DNA of 64,000 nt from Cryobacterium sp. PAMC25264 (GCF_019443325.1 NZ_CP080383.1:496001-560000), one strand, 5' to 3'; shown: positions 43,403-52,767, counted from the stretch's first letter. The notes: generated by a model not told the origin, from the letters alone. Translations and numbers: made by a program.

Positions 43403-44683
43403 GTGGTAAGCAGCAAAGACATCCGACTCGCAGCAAAGCTGGTCAAGGATGTGCTCGCCTCTCGCAAGGCCCAGCGCTTACTGACCGAGCGCCTCTCGGC
43501 GCGTGGCCCGCTGCCGGCCCATCGCTACAAGATCGCCGTGTACTTCGCGGATGGGCCGGTGAACCTCTACCAGATGCGCCAGTGGTACAAGCCTCTGGCC
43601 AAGCTGGCCGAGACCTGGCCTGTTGTGGTGCTCAGCCGCACCGCCGGCGGCACCCTCAAGCTTCTCGAGGAGAGCCCCGTGCCGGTGGCCTACGTGCGCA
43701 AGATCGTCGACCTCGAGCGGTTGATCGCCGAGCAGGACATCCGCATCGTCCTCTATGTCAACCAGAACTCCCGCAACTTCCAGATGATGCGCTACGGGCG
43801 CCGCTGGCACGTTTTCATCAATCACGGTGAGAGCGACAAGATGTACATGACGACCAACCAGTTCAAGGCCTATGACTACTCGTTCGTAGCCGGACGGGCG
43901 GCCGTGGCCAGGCTGGGCAAGGTGCTCTGGGACTACGACTTCGACAAGCGGGCGATCACGATCGGCCGGCCGCAGGCCGACCACTACTCGGGCCAATTGC
44001 CGTACACCCCCGACGAACGCACCGTCGTGCTCTACGCCCCCACCTGGGAAGGCGACCGGGCGGCCGCAGCCTACGGGTCCGTCGCCACCCACGGAGTGTC
44101 CCTGGTCACCGCGCTGCTCCAGAGCCCGCGGCACCGGGTGATCTACCGGCCGCACCCGCGTAGCGGCGTGGTCGACCACGCGTACGGCCAGGCCAACAAG
44201 CAGATCATGGCCGCCATCACCGCGGCGAACGAGCGCGACGCCGGCGCCCAGCACATCATCGACACCGGCGCAGACCTGGGCTGGCAGCTGTCGGCCGCCG
44301 ATGTGGCGATCGTCGACATCTCAGCGATGGTCTACGACCGGCTCGCCTCGGGCCGACCGCTCATGGTCACCCGCCCGCAGAACCCCCTGGCTGCCATCGA
44401 CACCAGCGGCTACCTGTCCGATTGCGAGTGGCTCGCCACTGGCGACACCGCCGGCATCGTGGAGACCCTCGACGAGCTCATGAGCGACGACACGGCCGAG
44501 GTGCGCCTGCACGCCTGGGTCGAGCAGTACTTCGGCGATCCCACCCCCGGAGCGGCCACGGCCCGTTTCCACGGCGCGATCGGGCATCTGCTGGAGGAAT
44601 GGGACCGGTTCGCCGCGTTGCACGCCGACGACGACGCAGGCCTGGTCGAGTTCGAGGACGTCAGCGAGATCGACGAGGTCTAA
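43403..44683 (+). CDS. CDP-glycerol glycerophosphotransferase-like (TagB/TagF-type) protein
   Basis: A 426-residue enzyme of the family that primes or extends poly(glycerol phosphate)-type teichoic acids. The N-terminal half has a GT-B-like fold (INHGESDKMYM). The C-terminal half has the family boxes LYAPTWEGDR (which contains the typical PTW), RPHPRSG and the late VDISAMVYDRLASGRP, equivalent to the conserved D-Y-S/S-S block of TagF. It lacks a membrane helix and would act at the inner membrane face. GTG 43403 follows a TAGGCT -10 directly. Two copies of the GGTCGAGCC repeat follow the stop. Confidence 0.85.
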   Translation: MVSSKDIRLAAKLVKDVLASRKAQRLLTERLSARGPLPAHRYKIAVYFADGPVNLYQMRQWYKPLAKLAETWPVVVLSRTAGGTLKLLEESPVPVAYVRKIVDLERLIAEQDIRIVLYVNQNSRNFQMMRYGRRWHVFINHGESDKMYMTTNQFKAYDYSFVAGRAAVARLGKVLWDYDFDKRAITIGRPQADHYSGQLPYTPDERTVVLYAPTWEGDRAAAAYGSVATHGVSLVTALLQSPRHRVIYRPHPRSGVVDHAYGQANKQIMAAITAANERDAGAQHIIDTGADLGWQLSAADVAIVDISAMVYDRLASGRPLMVTRPQNPLAAIDTSGYLSDCEWLATGDTAGIVETLDELMSDDTAEVRLHAWVEQYFGDPTPGAATARFHGAIGHLLEEWDRFAALHADDDAGLVEFEDVSEIDEV

Positions 44684-44702
44684 GCGGCCGCAGGCGCACG
44701 TC

Positions 44703-44779
44703 GGTCGAGCCTGTCGAGACCCTCGTGACCTACGTGTGTGTGTGTTGCGCCTCACACGTCGGTCGAGCCTGTCGAGACC
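44703..44779. repeat. Two copies of the GGTCGAGCCTGTCGAGACC repeat
   Basis: Identical 19-base cores at 44703-44721 and 44761-44779, separated by 39 bases containing a short TG run. They lie between two converging genes, as does the five-copy array at 28989. Both copies match the fifth unit of that array exactly. Confidence 0.85.
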
Positions 44780-44812
44780 AGGTGAGCCGATCTCGACGGC
44801 GCGACCCGCGGT

Positions 44813-45709
44813 CTACTCTCCTGCCGGTGCGACCACTTCCGGTTCGACGGCACCACTGGCCGGCCGACGACGCAGCGGCCGGGGTAGGGCCCGCAGCGCG
44901 CCGTGGCCCAGCTGGGTCAGCCGATTGGCCGGAACGACCGCCCCGTCGCGCAAGGTGATGGTGTGGGCCCGCGGGTCGAGCTCAGGCCGAAACTGGGCGG
45001 GAGCCTGGCCGAATGCGAGCCGGGACGACCCGACAACACGCTTGCCCAGGATGTGGTTGCCCATGCCGCCGATCACGGCGCCGATGCCGAATGGCACTGC
45101 CTTGCCGATCAGGCTCGCTCCGCCCTTCGCGGCGAACTGCCGGATGAACGACCGCTTGAGCTTGTCGGTCAGCGGCCCCATGATGGCGCGGGGCAGGCTG
45201 GTGGTCACGAGTTCGCCCCAGTACGCGGTGCGGGCGACGCCGCCGCCGGTCACCTGGCCGGCGAGCTGGCGCACCAGGTCGGAACCCTCGTGTCCGAGCA
45301 TCATGGTCATCACCAGGGCGCGGGCGCGTTCGGGATCGTCGACCGTGATGCCGTGTACCTCACTCACGGATTGCGAGAACAACGCCGTCGCTTCGAGGAA
45401 CCCGGCCGTTTCCACGCCGGAGAGAGCAATGGTGATCCCGGTGCCCACGCCGGGGATCACCGCGGTAGCGCCCACGGCTGCGCCGCCGCTCGTGACAGCG
45501 GCCAGATAACGGCGCTCCAGGATCCGTACGATCTGGTCGGGGGTGGCCTCCGGGTGACGGTGGCGGATGCTGCGGATGTGCGCGAGTACGGCGGGGCGGT
45601 GGATCGCCATGACCCGGTCGAACCCTGTGGCCACGCTGGGCGGCAGCTGGCCGCCTCGTGGCATGCCGCCGGTGGGTGAGAGCAACGGTGTGGGCTTCTT
45701 CTTAGCCAT
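44813..45709 (-). CDS. Hypothetical protein with Gly/Ala-rich membrane-associating segment
   Basis: A 298-residue protein that I cannot assign. Visible are a basic N-terminus (AKKKPTP), a region with HPEATPDQIVRILERRYLAAV and then a hydrophobic, Gly/Ala-rich stretch (GGAAVGATAVIPGVGTGI) that could insert into the membrane, reminiscent of EcsC-like proteins. A second Gly-rich segment is VPFGIGAVIGGMGNHI. The C-terminus is Pro/Arg-rich. ATG 45709 is fixed by GGAGG upstream. It sits between the two halves of the wall-polymer locus but on the opposite strand from the transferases. Confidence 0.65.
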   Translation of the reverse strand: MAKKKPTPLLSPTGGMPRGGQLPPSVATGFDRVMAIHRPAVLAHIRSIRHRHPEATPDQIVRILERRYLAAVTSGGAAVGATAVIPGVGTGITIALSGVETAGFLEATALFSQSVSEVHGITVDDPERARALVMTMMLGHEGSDLVRQLAGQVTGGGVARTAYWGELVTTSLPRAIMGPLTDKLKRSFIRQFAAKGGASLIGKAVPFGIGAVIGGMGNHILGKRVVGSSRLAFGQAPAQFRPELDPRAHTITLRDGAVVPANRLTQLGHGALRALPRPLRRRPASGAVEPEVVAPAGE

Positions 45710-45833
45710 GGTGCAATCCTCCTGGGGTGCGCAAACCACGAGTTTACGGGCCGAAACTGGGCATCCCCGAGGGAATTCCCAGCAGAACGGTGACGACCGG
45801 GCGTGACGAATCGGGGTCGGGTGACGTCACGAA

Positions 45834-46580
45834 TCAGGCCGGTTTGACGCCGTATTCGGCGTTGTACCGGTCGAGGACCTCGTCGATGGGACCGTCCAGC
45901 ACCAGCGCACCCTTGTCCAGGTAGAGTCCCCGGGCGCAGAACCGGCGCAGGTCACGTTCGTTGTGCGAAACGAAGAAGAGGGTGCGGCCGCCGGCCAAGA
46001 GCTCTTCGATGCGCCGGTAGCACTTCTCCCGGAAGGCCTTGTCGCCCACGGCGAGCACCTCGTCGACCAGGATGATCGGCTCTTCGAGCCGGGAGATCAC
46101 CGCGAACGCGATGCGCACCTTCATACCGCTGGAGAGGTGCTTGTACGGGGTGTCGACGAAGTCGGCGATCTCCGCGAAGGTGATGATCTCGTCGAAGCGT
46201 TCGTCGATCTGCTTGCGCGTCATGCCGTGCAGACCAGCGGTGAGGTACACATTGTCGCGAACGGTGAGGTCGTCGACGAAGCCGCCGGTGATCTCGATCA
46301 GCGGCGCGACACCCTCGATGACGTCAACGGTGCCCTCATCGGGCAGCACAACACCGGTGACCAGTTTGAGCAGGGTGGACTTGCCCTGGCCGTTCCGCCC
46401 CACCACGCCGATGGCCTCGCCACGCTGCACCGTGAACGACACGTGCTGCAACGCCCAGAACTCGCCAGGGCGGCTGCGGCGGCGGCTGCCGGCGAACAGG
46501 TCCTTGAAGTTACGACGGCTGCGCCGGTTGCGGCGGAACCGGATGCCCACGTCGTCGAGGGAGATGACCGTCTCGCTCAT
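45834..46580 (-). CDS. ABC transporter ATP-binding protein, polysaccharide/teichoic-acid exporter
   Basis: A 248-residue ATPase of the TagH/Wzt type. Walker A is VVGRNGQGKSTLL, signature LSSGMKVRIAFA, Walker B IILVDEVLAVGD with the following switch His in FVSHNERD. The basic RRNRRSRRNFKDLF insert before the Walker A is typical of polymer exporters. It lacks the extra C-terminal carbohydrate-binding domain of Wzt. The start overlaps the stop of the permease gene, so the two form one exporter: two ATPases and two permeases moving an undecaprenyl-linked wall polymer. Confidence 0.92.
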   Translation of the reverse strand: MSETVISLDDVGIRFRRNRRSRRNFKDLFAGSRRRSRPGEFWALQHVSFTVQRGEAIGVVGRNGQGKSTLLKLVTGVVLPDEGTVDVIEGVAPLIEITGGFVDDLTVRDNVYLTAGLHGMTRKQIDERFDEIITFAEIADFVDTPYKHLSSGMKVRIAFAVISRLEEPIILVDEVLAVGDKAFREKCYRRIEELLAGGRTLFFVSHNERDLRRFCARGLYLDKGALVLDGPIDEVLDRYNAEYGVKPA

Positions 46581-47380
46581 CAGATCTCCTTCAGCACGGC
46601 GCGCTCGGTGCGGGTGAAGACCAGGAGACCGATCAAGAGGAAGGCCACCGACATGGCGGCGCCGACGCCCACGATGAACCAGTCCAGTTCGCCCGGGAAG
46701 AACGCGGCACGGTACAGGCTGAAGATGCCGCTAAGCGGGTTGAACGCCGCCCAGAAGTGCAGTTCTTTCGGCAGGTCACTGGTGGCGTAGATGATGGGCG
46801 AGGCGTAGAACAGGAAGCGCAGGATCAGCTTGACGGCACGCTCCAGGTCGCGGAAGAACACGACCAGGGGAGCCACGATGAGGCCGATACCGGCCGTGAG
46901 GATGGCCTGGATCAAAATGGCCAGCGGAAAGAAGACGGCATCCGCGTTGATCGTGGCGCCGGAGAAGATGGCGAAGAGCACGAGCACGGGGATGGCGGCG
47001 AGGAACTCGATGCCCTTGGACAGTACAAGCCGGTTCACCCAGATCGTGCGGGGGATCCGCGTCGAGCGGATGAGCTTGGCTTCACGCAGGAACGCGCGGG
47101 TGCAGTCCGAGATGGCGCCGTTGAACCACATCCACGGCAGTAGGGCCGCGAGGAGGAAGACGATGTACGGGTCTTCGCCGACGGAACGCTTGAACACGAC
47201 CGTGAAGACGAACCAGTAGATGCCCGCCATGACCAGCGGATCGAGGATCGACCAGAAGTAACCGAGCACCGAGGTCGAGTAGCGCACCCGCAGGTCGCGC
47301 TGGGTCAGCAGCCACAGCGAATGACGGTAACGCGCAAACGGGGTGCGCTGTTCAGGACGCACCTGAGCGTAACTACTCAC
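46580..47380 (-). CDS. ABC-2 type permease, polysaccharide/teichoic-acid exporter
   Basis: A 266-residue TagG/Wzm-type permease with six membrane helices. LLTQRDLRVRYSTSVLGYFW near the N-terminus and PLSGIFSLYRAAFF near the C-terminus are typical of the family. It is the membrane half of the exporter with the ATPase whose start overlaps its stop. GTG 47380 is chosen; seven bases upstream on this strand is TACGAT (47388-47393), a leaderless-type -10. An in-frame upstream ATG at 47437 would add an Arg-rich segment. Confidence 0.9.
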   Translation of the reverse strand: MSSYAQVRPEQRTPFARYRHSLWLLTQRDLRVRYSTSVLGYFWSILDPLVMAGIYWFVFTVVFKRSVGEDPYIVFLLAALLPWMWFNGAISDCTRAFLREAKLIRSTRIPRTIWVNRLVLSKGIEFLAAIPVLVLFAIFSGATINADAVFFPLAILIQAILTAGIGLIVAPLVVFFRDLERAVKLILRFLFYASPIIYATSDLPKELHFWAAFNPLSGIFSLYRAAFFPGELDWFIVGVGAAMSVAFLLIGLLVFTRTERAVLKEI

Positions 47381-47450
47381 GCGCTCTATCGTATGGGAGC
47401 CGGTTGGGGTGCCGCGCCACCGGCGACGGCCCCCCACCGATCGATAAGGG

Positions 47451-48143
47451 TCAGACGAACAGGTTCGCGCGCTCGAGGTCCTCGGCGAAGTCGACCTCGA
47501 CCGCGTAGAAGTCCGAGATGTCCACGGGCTCGACGAGCATGCGGTTCTTCTCGATCGCGAGCTCGATGCCGCGCTCGAAGTAGTCCTGGTCTTCGACCTT
47601 GCTCAGGTGGTGGATGAGCATCGCCTTGTCGGCGGCCGACACGTAGTTGATTCCAACGGCCTCGCCGAGACCGTTCTTGACGGTCTTCGACAGCTCCTTG
47701 ATGTAGCCCTCGGCGCTGGTCGTGTACTTGACTTCTTCGTCGGACACCTTGGACGTGTTCACGGTCACGAACGACTGGTCGCGCTTCATCATCGAAGCGG
47801 CGCGGTCGAGGATGGCCGGGTCGAACACGACATCGCCGTTCATCCACAGCACGCCGCCCGTGGCGGAGGCGCGCAGGGCGCGGAGCAGGCTCTTGGACGT
47901 GTTGGTCACGTCGTACTGCTCGTTGTAGACGAAGGATGCCTGCGGGAACGCCTCGATGATGTGCTCGAGCTTGTAACCGACGACGATCGTGACCTTGGTC
48001 TTCTTGCCGAAGGCATGCTCGATGTTGTCGAACTGCTGCTGCATGATCGTGCGGCCGTCGTTGAGTTCGGTCAGGGGTTTGGGAAGCGAGCGGCCGAGTC
48101 GGCTGCCCATTCCTGCTGCAAGTATTACTACCTGGGTGGTCAC
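47451..48143 (-). CDS. Nucleotidyltransferase (LicC/sugar-phosphate type)
   Basis: A 230-residue NTP-transferase. VVILAAGMGSRLGRSLPKPL is the nucleotide-binding G-x-G-x-R...P-K signature. LWMNGDVVFDP holds the metal-binding Asp, and a second Asp is in VEVDFAEDLERA. It resembles choline-phosphate cytidylyltransferase LicC and related enzymes that activate a phosphorylated group for wall-polymer decoration, so a CDP-activated substituent is likely but the exact substrate is unknown. GAGGAG precedes ATG 48143. It starts the leftward exporter operon. In the 295 bases upstream I see nothing more than promoter-like AT-rich stretches. Confidence 0.85.
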   Translation of the reverse strand: MTTQVVILAAGMGSRLGRSLPKPLTELNDGRTIMQQQFDNIEHAFGKKTKVTIVVGYKLEHIIEAFPQASFVYNEQYDVTNTSKSLLRALRASATGGVLWMNGDVVFDPAILDRAASMMKRDQSFVTVNTSKVSDEEVKYTTSAEGYIKELSKTVKNGLGEAVGINYVSAADKAMLIHHLSKVEDQDYFERGIELAIEKNRMLVEPVDISDFYAVEVDFAEDLERANLFV

Positions 48144-48426
48144 GAATATCTCCTCAGAAAGATCTGGGTGGCCCCGCTTGTGGCACTGAATTCAGTCGAA
48201 TTTGCCTGCGGTTCACCCTTAAGTTCACGTATAGACACTTCGTTATGCCACCTTCAGACTAGCTGAACACCCCGTTCCGGGGGAAGGGACGTTCGCATGC
48301 GTGTCCGGATCGTGACGATTCGCGCCGTCTCGGCGACCCCGCACGCAAGCGGCGCGGTGGGGAAAAACTTTGGTGAGAATCCGCCGCCCACGACGGTGAG
48401 CCTCTGCGAGGTCGGATGGTCCTTGG

Positions 48427-48432
48427 TAGGTT
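48427..48432 (+). promoter_or_regulatory. -10 element of leaderless ABC ATPase gene
   Basis: TAGGTT six bases before GTG 48439; no Shine-Dalgarno between. Confidence 0.45.
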
Positions 48433-48438
48433 AGCGAG

Positions 48439-50880
48439 GTGACTCCTGTGCCTCCGAACTCCGAGCCAGACGAGCAGACTCCGGTCTTGCGCGTTCCCGA
48501 TACGGAGCCGGAACGCGAGGGTATCGCCGTCGAAAGCGGCACCCCAGCGGACCGCCCCCCTCAGCCTGCTTCTGCTACGAGCGCCGCGCCGAAAATCGCG
48601 CCGAAGAGCGCAGCGAAGCCACCCCGTAAGGCCCCTGTGCGTAAGCCGAGCACGCCCGATTCTGCGACCGCGGCGGCCGGTTCGTCAACGTCCGAATCTG
48701 CGTCCGACGAGGCGGCCCCGGCCAAGCCGGTGCGCAGCACCACCCGCGCGCCGCGCAAGCCGGCCGCTCCGCGCGCCGGCACGGCCGCGCGCAGCTCTGC
48801 CACCGCGAAGGCCTCGACGGATGCCGCCCAGCCCAAGACCCCTGCCGCTGCGACGAGTGACTCCGCAACCACAGACTCCGCAACGGGCGTATCTCCCGCC
48901 GCCACGCCGGCCACCGCGGCCGAGCGCGTCACCGTGACCCGTACCCCGGCCGCGCGCACATCGCCGGTCGCCAAGGCCACCCGGCTGCCGGCAACCACCA
49001 CGTCCACCGCCGATACCGCCGAGGCTGTTGCGGCCGCGGCCCAAACTACCGACGGCGACCCGGCGACGGCCTCCAGCGCCACGGCGGGTGGGTCCGCCGC
49101 CACTAAGCCCAAAACCACCCCGGCTCGCACCACCTCCGCCCGCACGGCGGCGTCGAAGGCCGCTGCCGCCAAGGCCGCGGCAGCGAAGACCGAGTCGGCG
49201 ACCAAGGCAGGGGCTGCCCGCACCGCAGCGACCAAGGCCGCCGCTGCGAAGTCAGCTGCAGCGCGTGCAGCGGCCACCTCCGCCCGCACGGCTGCGGCCG
49301 CTGCCGCACGTGCCGCCGCCCTTGCCGCTGCCAGTACCGACGCCGAATCCGCCGACCCTGCCGTCTCCGGTCGGGTGCCGACCGTGGCGGGCCAGGCCTC
49401 GACGGCCGCCGCACCGGTCACCGACGTGCCAGGCACCGACGTGCCAGGCACCGACGTGCCAGGCGCCGACGTGCCAGATACCAACGTGCCTGCCGCTGTC
49501 GTTCCCGCCGCTGAGGCATCCGCGCCTGTCGTCACTGAACCCGCCGCATCGAAGGCGCCCGCCGCTGGTCAGGCCGCGCACGACGTGGCTGTGACGGACG
49601 ACCCGCCGGTCGACGACCTGGCCCAGGCCGACCCGCCCACGGTTGTGCGTTCAGACGTGACGGACCCGGCAACCGACGGCCACGACGACGCGACTCGAAT
49701 CTTCACCGTCACGGCCGAGCCGGCCGACGAAGAGACCATGGAAGCCGCACACCAGCCCATCGCAGCTACGGCTCCAGCCGCGCGACGTCCGTTCTGGCGA
49801 CTGCCGCGGTTCGGCGGCAGGGATGCCGCGGAGACATCGGGCGCCGGCGTGGCCGCGGCCTCTGCAACTGCAACTGCAGTCAACGCCTCCACCGCAGCTT
49901 CCGTGGCGGACAGCACCGCCGTCGAAGCCGCTACCGACACCTCGGCGGCTGCCGATCCTGCACCGGCGACCGGCGCCACCCCGGTGAGCCTGGTCGACGC
50001 CGTCACCACGCCTGCTGAGAAGCCTGTAGCGAAGCCTGCGACGACCACCCCGCGCATCGCGCCGGTGCTCCGCAAGCCCCTGCCGCCGCGCACGGGTGCC
50101 ACGATCGTCAGCGACTCCGCCCCGGTGGAGATCGCTGTCAATGGCCTCAACAAGCGCTTCGGCCAGAACGTGGCCGTGGCGGGAGTCGACCTCGAGGTTC
50201 GGTCGGGCTCGTTCTACGGCATCGTCGGCCCCAACGGGGCGGGCAAGACCACGACCCTGTCGATGATCACCGGACTGCTCCGGCCCGACTCGGGCTCCAT
50301 CCACGTGCATGGCATCGACGTGTGGGCCGACCCCGTCGCCGCCAAGCGCGCCATCGGCGTGCTGCCCGACCGCTTGCGCCTCTTCGACCGCCTCACCGGC
50401 GCCCAGCTGCTGTACTACGCCGGCGTGCTCCGCGGGCTGGAGAGCGAGACGGTGCGCACCCGGTCCGCCGACCTGGCTGCCGCTTTCGGTCTCGAGGGCG
50501 CTCTCAACCGGCTGGTGGCCGACTACTCGGCCGGCATGACCAAGAAGATCGCCCTGGCCTGCGCGATGATCCACTCGCCGCGCGTGCTGGTGCTCGACGA
50601 GCCGTTCGAGTCGGTCGACCCGGTTTCCGCCGTCAACGTCACCGAGATCCTGCAGCGTTACGTCGCCGCAGGGGGCACGGTCATCCTCTCCAGCCACGGC
50701 ATGGACCTCATCCAGCGGGTCTGTGACCATGTGGCCATCATCGTGCAGGGCTCGGTCCTCGCGTCGGGAACGATCGACGAGGTGCGCGGAAACGTGTCGC
50801 TCGAGGAACGCTTCGTCGACCTGGCCGGCGGACGAAAGGTTGCGGAGGGCCTGGAGTGGTTGCACAATTTCTCGGACTGA
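48439..50880 (+). CDS. ABC transporter ATPase with ~560-residue disordered N-terminal extension
   Basis: An 813-residue protein. Residues 1 to about 560 are extremely rich in Ala, Thr, Pro, Ser and Lys, with no predicted fold; they include Ala/Lys stretches resembling histone H1-type tails (KAAAAKAAAAKT-like) and five GTDVP repeats. From ~561 a normal ATPase follows: Walker A GIVGPNGAGKTT, signature YSAGMTKKIAL, Walker B RVLVLDEPFESVDP, switch His LSSHGMD. Ordinary members of this group are ~250-300 residues, so the extension is exceptional. GTG 48439 follows a leaderless -10. It is partnered with the permease that overlaps its end by 25 bases. An internal start near the domain boundary is possible but nothing marks it. 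Confidence 0.85.
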   Translation: MTPVPPNSEPDEQTPVLRVPDTEPEREGIAVESGTPADRPPQPASATSAAPKIAPKSAAKPPRKAPVRKPSTPDSATAAAGSSTSESASDEAAPAKPVRSTTRAPRKPAAPRAGTAARSSATAKASTDAAQPKTPAAATSDSATTDSATGVSPAATPATAAERVTVTRTPAARTSPVAKATRLPATTTSTADTAEAVAAAAQTTDGDPATASSATAGGSAATKPKTTPARTTSARTAASKAAAAKAAAAKTESATKAGAARTAATKAAAAKSAAARAAATSARTAAAAAARAAALAAASTDAESADPAVSGRVPTVAGQASTAAAPVTDVPGTDVPGTDVPGADVPDTNVPAAVVPAAEASAPVVTEPAASKAPAAGQAAHDVAVTDDPPVDDLAQADPPTVVRSDVTDPATDGHDDATRIFTVTAEPADEETMEAAHQPIAATAPAARRPFWRLPRFGGRDAAETSGAGVAAASATATAVNASTAASVADSTAVEAATDTSAAADPAPATGATPVSLVDAVTTPAEKPVAKPATTTPRIAPVLRKPLPPRTGATIVSDSAPVEIAVNGLNKRFGQNVAVAGVDLEVRSGSFYGIVGPNGAGKTTTLSMITGLLRPDSGSIHVHGIDVWADPVAAKRAIGVLPDRLRLFDRLTGAQLLYYAGVLRGLESETVRTRSADLAAAFGLEGALNRLVADYSAGMTKKIALACAMIHSPRVLVLDEPFESVDPVSAVNVTEILQRYVAAGGTVILSSHGMDLIQRVCDHVAIIVQGSVLASGTIDEVRGNVSLEERFVDLAGGRKVAEGLEWLHNFSD
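49416..49490 (+). repeat. Five in-frame 15-bp repeats (GTDVP)
   Basis: Five consecutive 15-base units like GGCACCGACGTGCCA inside the N-terminal extension of the ABC ATPase, encoding (V/G)TDVP, GTDVP, GTDVP, GADVP and DTNVP. The last two units have diverged. Confidence 0.85.
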
Positions 50881-52430
50881 AACTGAGGCTCCTCGCCAAT
50901 CTCTTCCGGCGTAGCCCGTGGCAGGTCGTGGGGGTCGTGCTCGGCCTGATCTACGGGTTGCTCGTGGCCGCAGCCCTGGTGGCCATGCTCATCGCGTTCC
51001 GTTTTGTCGACGATGTGGGCACCATCCGTGACGGGCTCATTGTGGTGGGCTCGATCGTCGTGCTCGGCTTCATCCTCGTGCCGCTGGTCTTCGGTGTCGA
51101 CGACAGCATGGACCCGCGCAAGTTCTCCACCCTGGGCATTCCGACCAAAGACCTGTCCCTGGGGCTGGCCGTCTCGTCGCTGGTCGGTGTGCCGGCGGCC
51201 ACCTTGACGCTGGTGCTTCTGGGCACCGTTGTCACCTGGTCACGCGGTGTGGGGGAGACCCTGTTCGCGATCATCGCGGCGGCACTGCTGCTGGGTACCT
51301 GCATGCTCGCGTCGCGGGTAAGCACCTCCATCGCCGCCTTCCTGCTCTCCACCCGCCGCTCGCGGGAGTTCACCGGCATCGTCGGCATCCTGCTGATCGT
51401 CATGATCACGCCCGTCGTGGTGCTGCTGGTCAATGTGGACTGGAGCCAGTACGGCCTCGACCTGCTCGGCGGGTTCGCGGCCATCCTCGGCTGGACTCCG
51501 CTGGGCGCCGCCTGGGCCGTGCCGGGCGACGCAGCCGCCGGGGACTGGGGCACGTCATTCCTCCGCTTGCTGATCGCCGCAGGCACCCTGTACCTGATCT
51601 GGCTGGCCTGGCAGGGTCTGGTGGCCCGGATGCTCGTGAGCCCCGGCCGGGAGGCTCAGGCGCGCGCCTACGGCGGCCTGGGCTGGTTCGACCGCATGCC
51701 GCACAACCCGGTTGGAGCCATCGCCGCCCGCAGCATCACCTACTGGGGACGCGACCCGCGCTACTGGGTGTCGCTGATCATGATTCCGATCGTGCCGGTG
51801 CTGGTGATCCTGCCGCTCGCGGTGGCCGGGATGCCCATCGAGTACCTGGCCCTGGTGCCGGTGCCGCTCATGTGCGTCTTCCTCGGTTGGACGTTGCACA
51901 ACGACGTCGCCTACGATCACACCGCGATCTGGCTGCACGTGGTTTCCGGACCCCGAGGATTCGCCGACCGGGTCGGCCGGCTGGTGCCCGCCTTCTTCGT
52001 CGGTATCCCGTTGATCGGGCTCGGCTCGGCCATCAGCGTCAGCGTGTACGGTGACTGGGCGGTCCTGCCCGGTGTGCTCGGCGTGAGCACCTGCATCCTT
52101 CTGGCTGGCCTGGGCTTCTCCAGCTTCACCTCGGCCCGGTTCCCGTACCCCGCCACCAAGCCCGGCGACAGCCCGTTCGCGCAGCCACAGTCCTCGGACA
52201 CGGCAGCGGCGGTCATCCAGTCATTCACCTTCGTGGGATCGATCATCGTCGCGTTGCCGGCCATCGTCTGCGCGGTGCTGGGAATCTTCGTCGACCCGCT
52301 CTGGAACCTGCCCGCTCTCTACTGGGGCCTCGGTATCGGCTTCGTGGTGCTCGTCGGCGGCATCTGGCTCGGCTCGCGCACCTTCGAACGTCGTGGACCG
52401 GAGATGCTCTCCTCCGCTTTGCGCGCATAG
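50856..52430 (+). CDS. ABC transporter permease (large integral membrane protein)
   Basis: A 524-residue protein with about ten to twelve membrane helices grouped in two halves, separated by a cytosolic stretch (about residues 255-300, GREAQARAYGGLGWFDRMP). No catalytic motif. Its GTG lies inside the last codons of the ATPase gene, so the two are co-translated and form one transporter of unknown substrate. The N-terminus FLGLKLRLLANLFRRSPWQ is amphipathic and resembles ABC-2-like exporters of actinobacteria. Confidence 0.85.
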   Translation: MVAQFLGLKLRLLANLFRRSPWQVVGVVLGLIYGLLVAAALVAMLIAFRFVDDVGTIRDGLIVVGSIVVLGFILVPLVFGVDDSMDPRKFSTLGIPTKDLSLGLAVSSLVGVPAATLTLVLLGTVVTWSRGVGETLFAIIAAALLLGTCMLASRVSTSIAAFLLSTRRSREFTGIVGILLIVMITPVVVLLVNVDWSQYGLDLLGGFAAILGWTPLGAAWAVPGDAAAGDWGTSFLRLLIAAGTLYLIWLAWQGLVARMLVSPGREAQARAYGGLGWFDRMPHNPVGAIAARSITYWGRDPRYWVSLIMIPIVPVLVILPLAVAGMPIEYLALVPVPLMCVFLGWTLHNDVAYDHTAIWLHVVSGPRGFADRVGRLVPAFFVGIPLIGLGSAISVSVYGDWAVLPGVLGVSTCILLAGLGFSSFTSARFPYPATKPGDSPFAQPQSSDTAAAVIQSFTFVGSIIVALPAIVCAVLGIFVDPLWNLPALYWGLGIGFVVLVGGIWLGSRTFERRGPEMLSSALRA

Positions 52431-52435
52431 CTGCA

Positions 52436-52441
52436 TACACT
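52436..52441 (+). promoter_or_regulatory. -10 element of leaderless DUF3039 gene
   Basis: TACACT seven bases before ATG 52449. Confidence 0.5.
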
Positions 52442-52448
52442 TGATGGC

Positions 52449-52745
52449 ATGACACACGACATTCGAGCGAGCATCGCTGAGCCCGGCCGGGGCCCCGGAA
52501 CCGGTGGCGGAACGTCCACCCTCGACCGTGAACTCGAGGAACTGCTGGGCCAGGAACAGATCGAACCGGGCGACCACGAACGTTTCTCGCACTACGTGCC
52601 CAAGGACAAGATCCTCGAGTCCGCCATGACCGGGAAGCCGGTCAAGGCGCTGTGCGGCAAGAAATGGCTGCCGGGGCGCGACCCGGAGAAGTTCCCGGTG
52701 TGCCCGACCTGCAAGTCCATCTACGAAAAGATGAAGCAGGACTGA
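52449..52745 (+). CDS. DUF3039 domain-containing protein
   Basis: A 98-residue actinobacterial protein of unknown function. The C-terminal half carries the family signature RFSHYVPKDKILESAMTG then ALCGKKWLPGRDP and VCPTCKSIYEKM. The Cys residues (C-x~19-C-x2-C) look like a small zinc site. The N-terminal ~35 residues are Gly-rich and variable. The message is probably leaderless. It lies between the ABC permease gene and the converging pncB. Confidence 0.88.
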   Translation: MTHDIRASIAEPGRGPGTGGGTSTLDRELEELLGQEQIEPGDHERFSHYVPKDKILESAMTGKPVKALCGKKWLPGRDPEKFPVCPTCKSIYEKMKQD

Positions 52746-52767
52746 CCCTCCGCCGGTCAGCTGGTGA

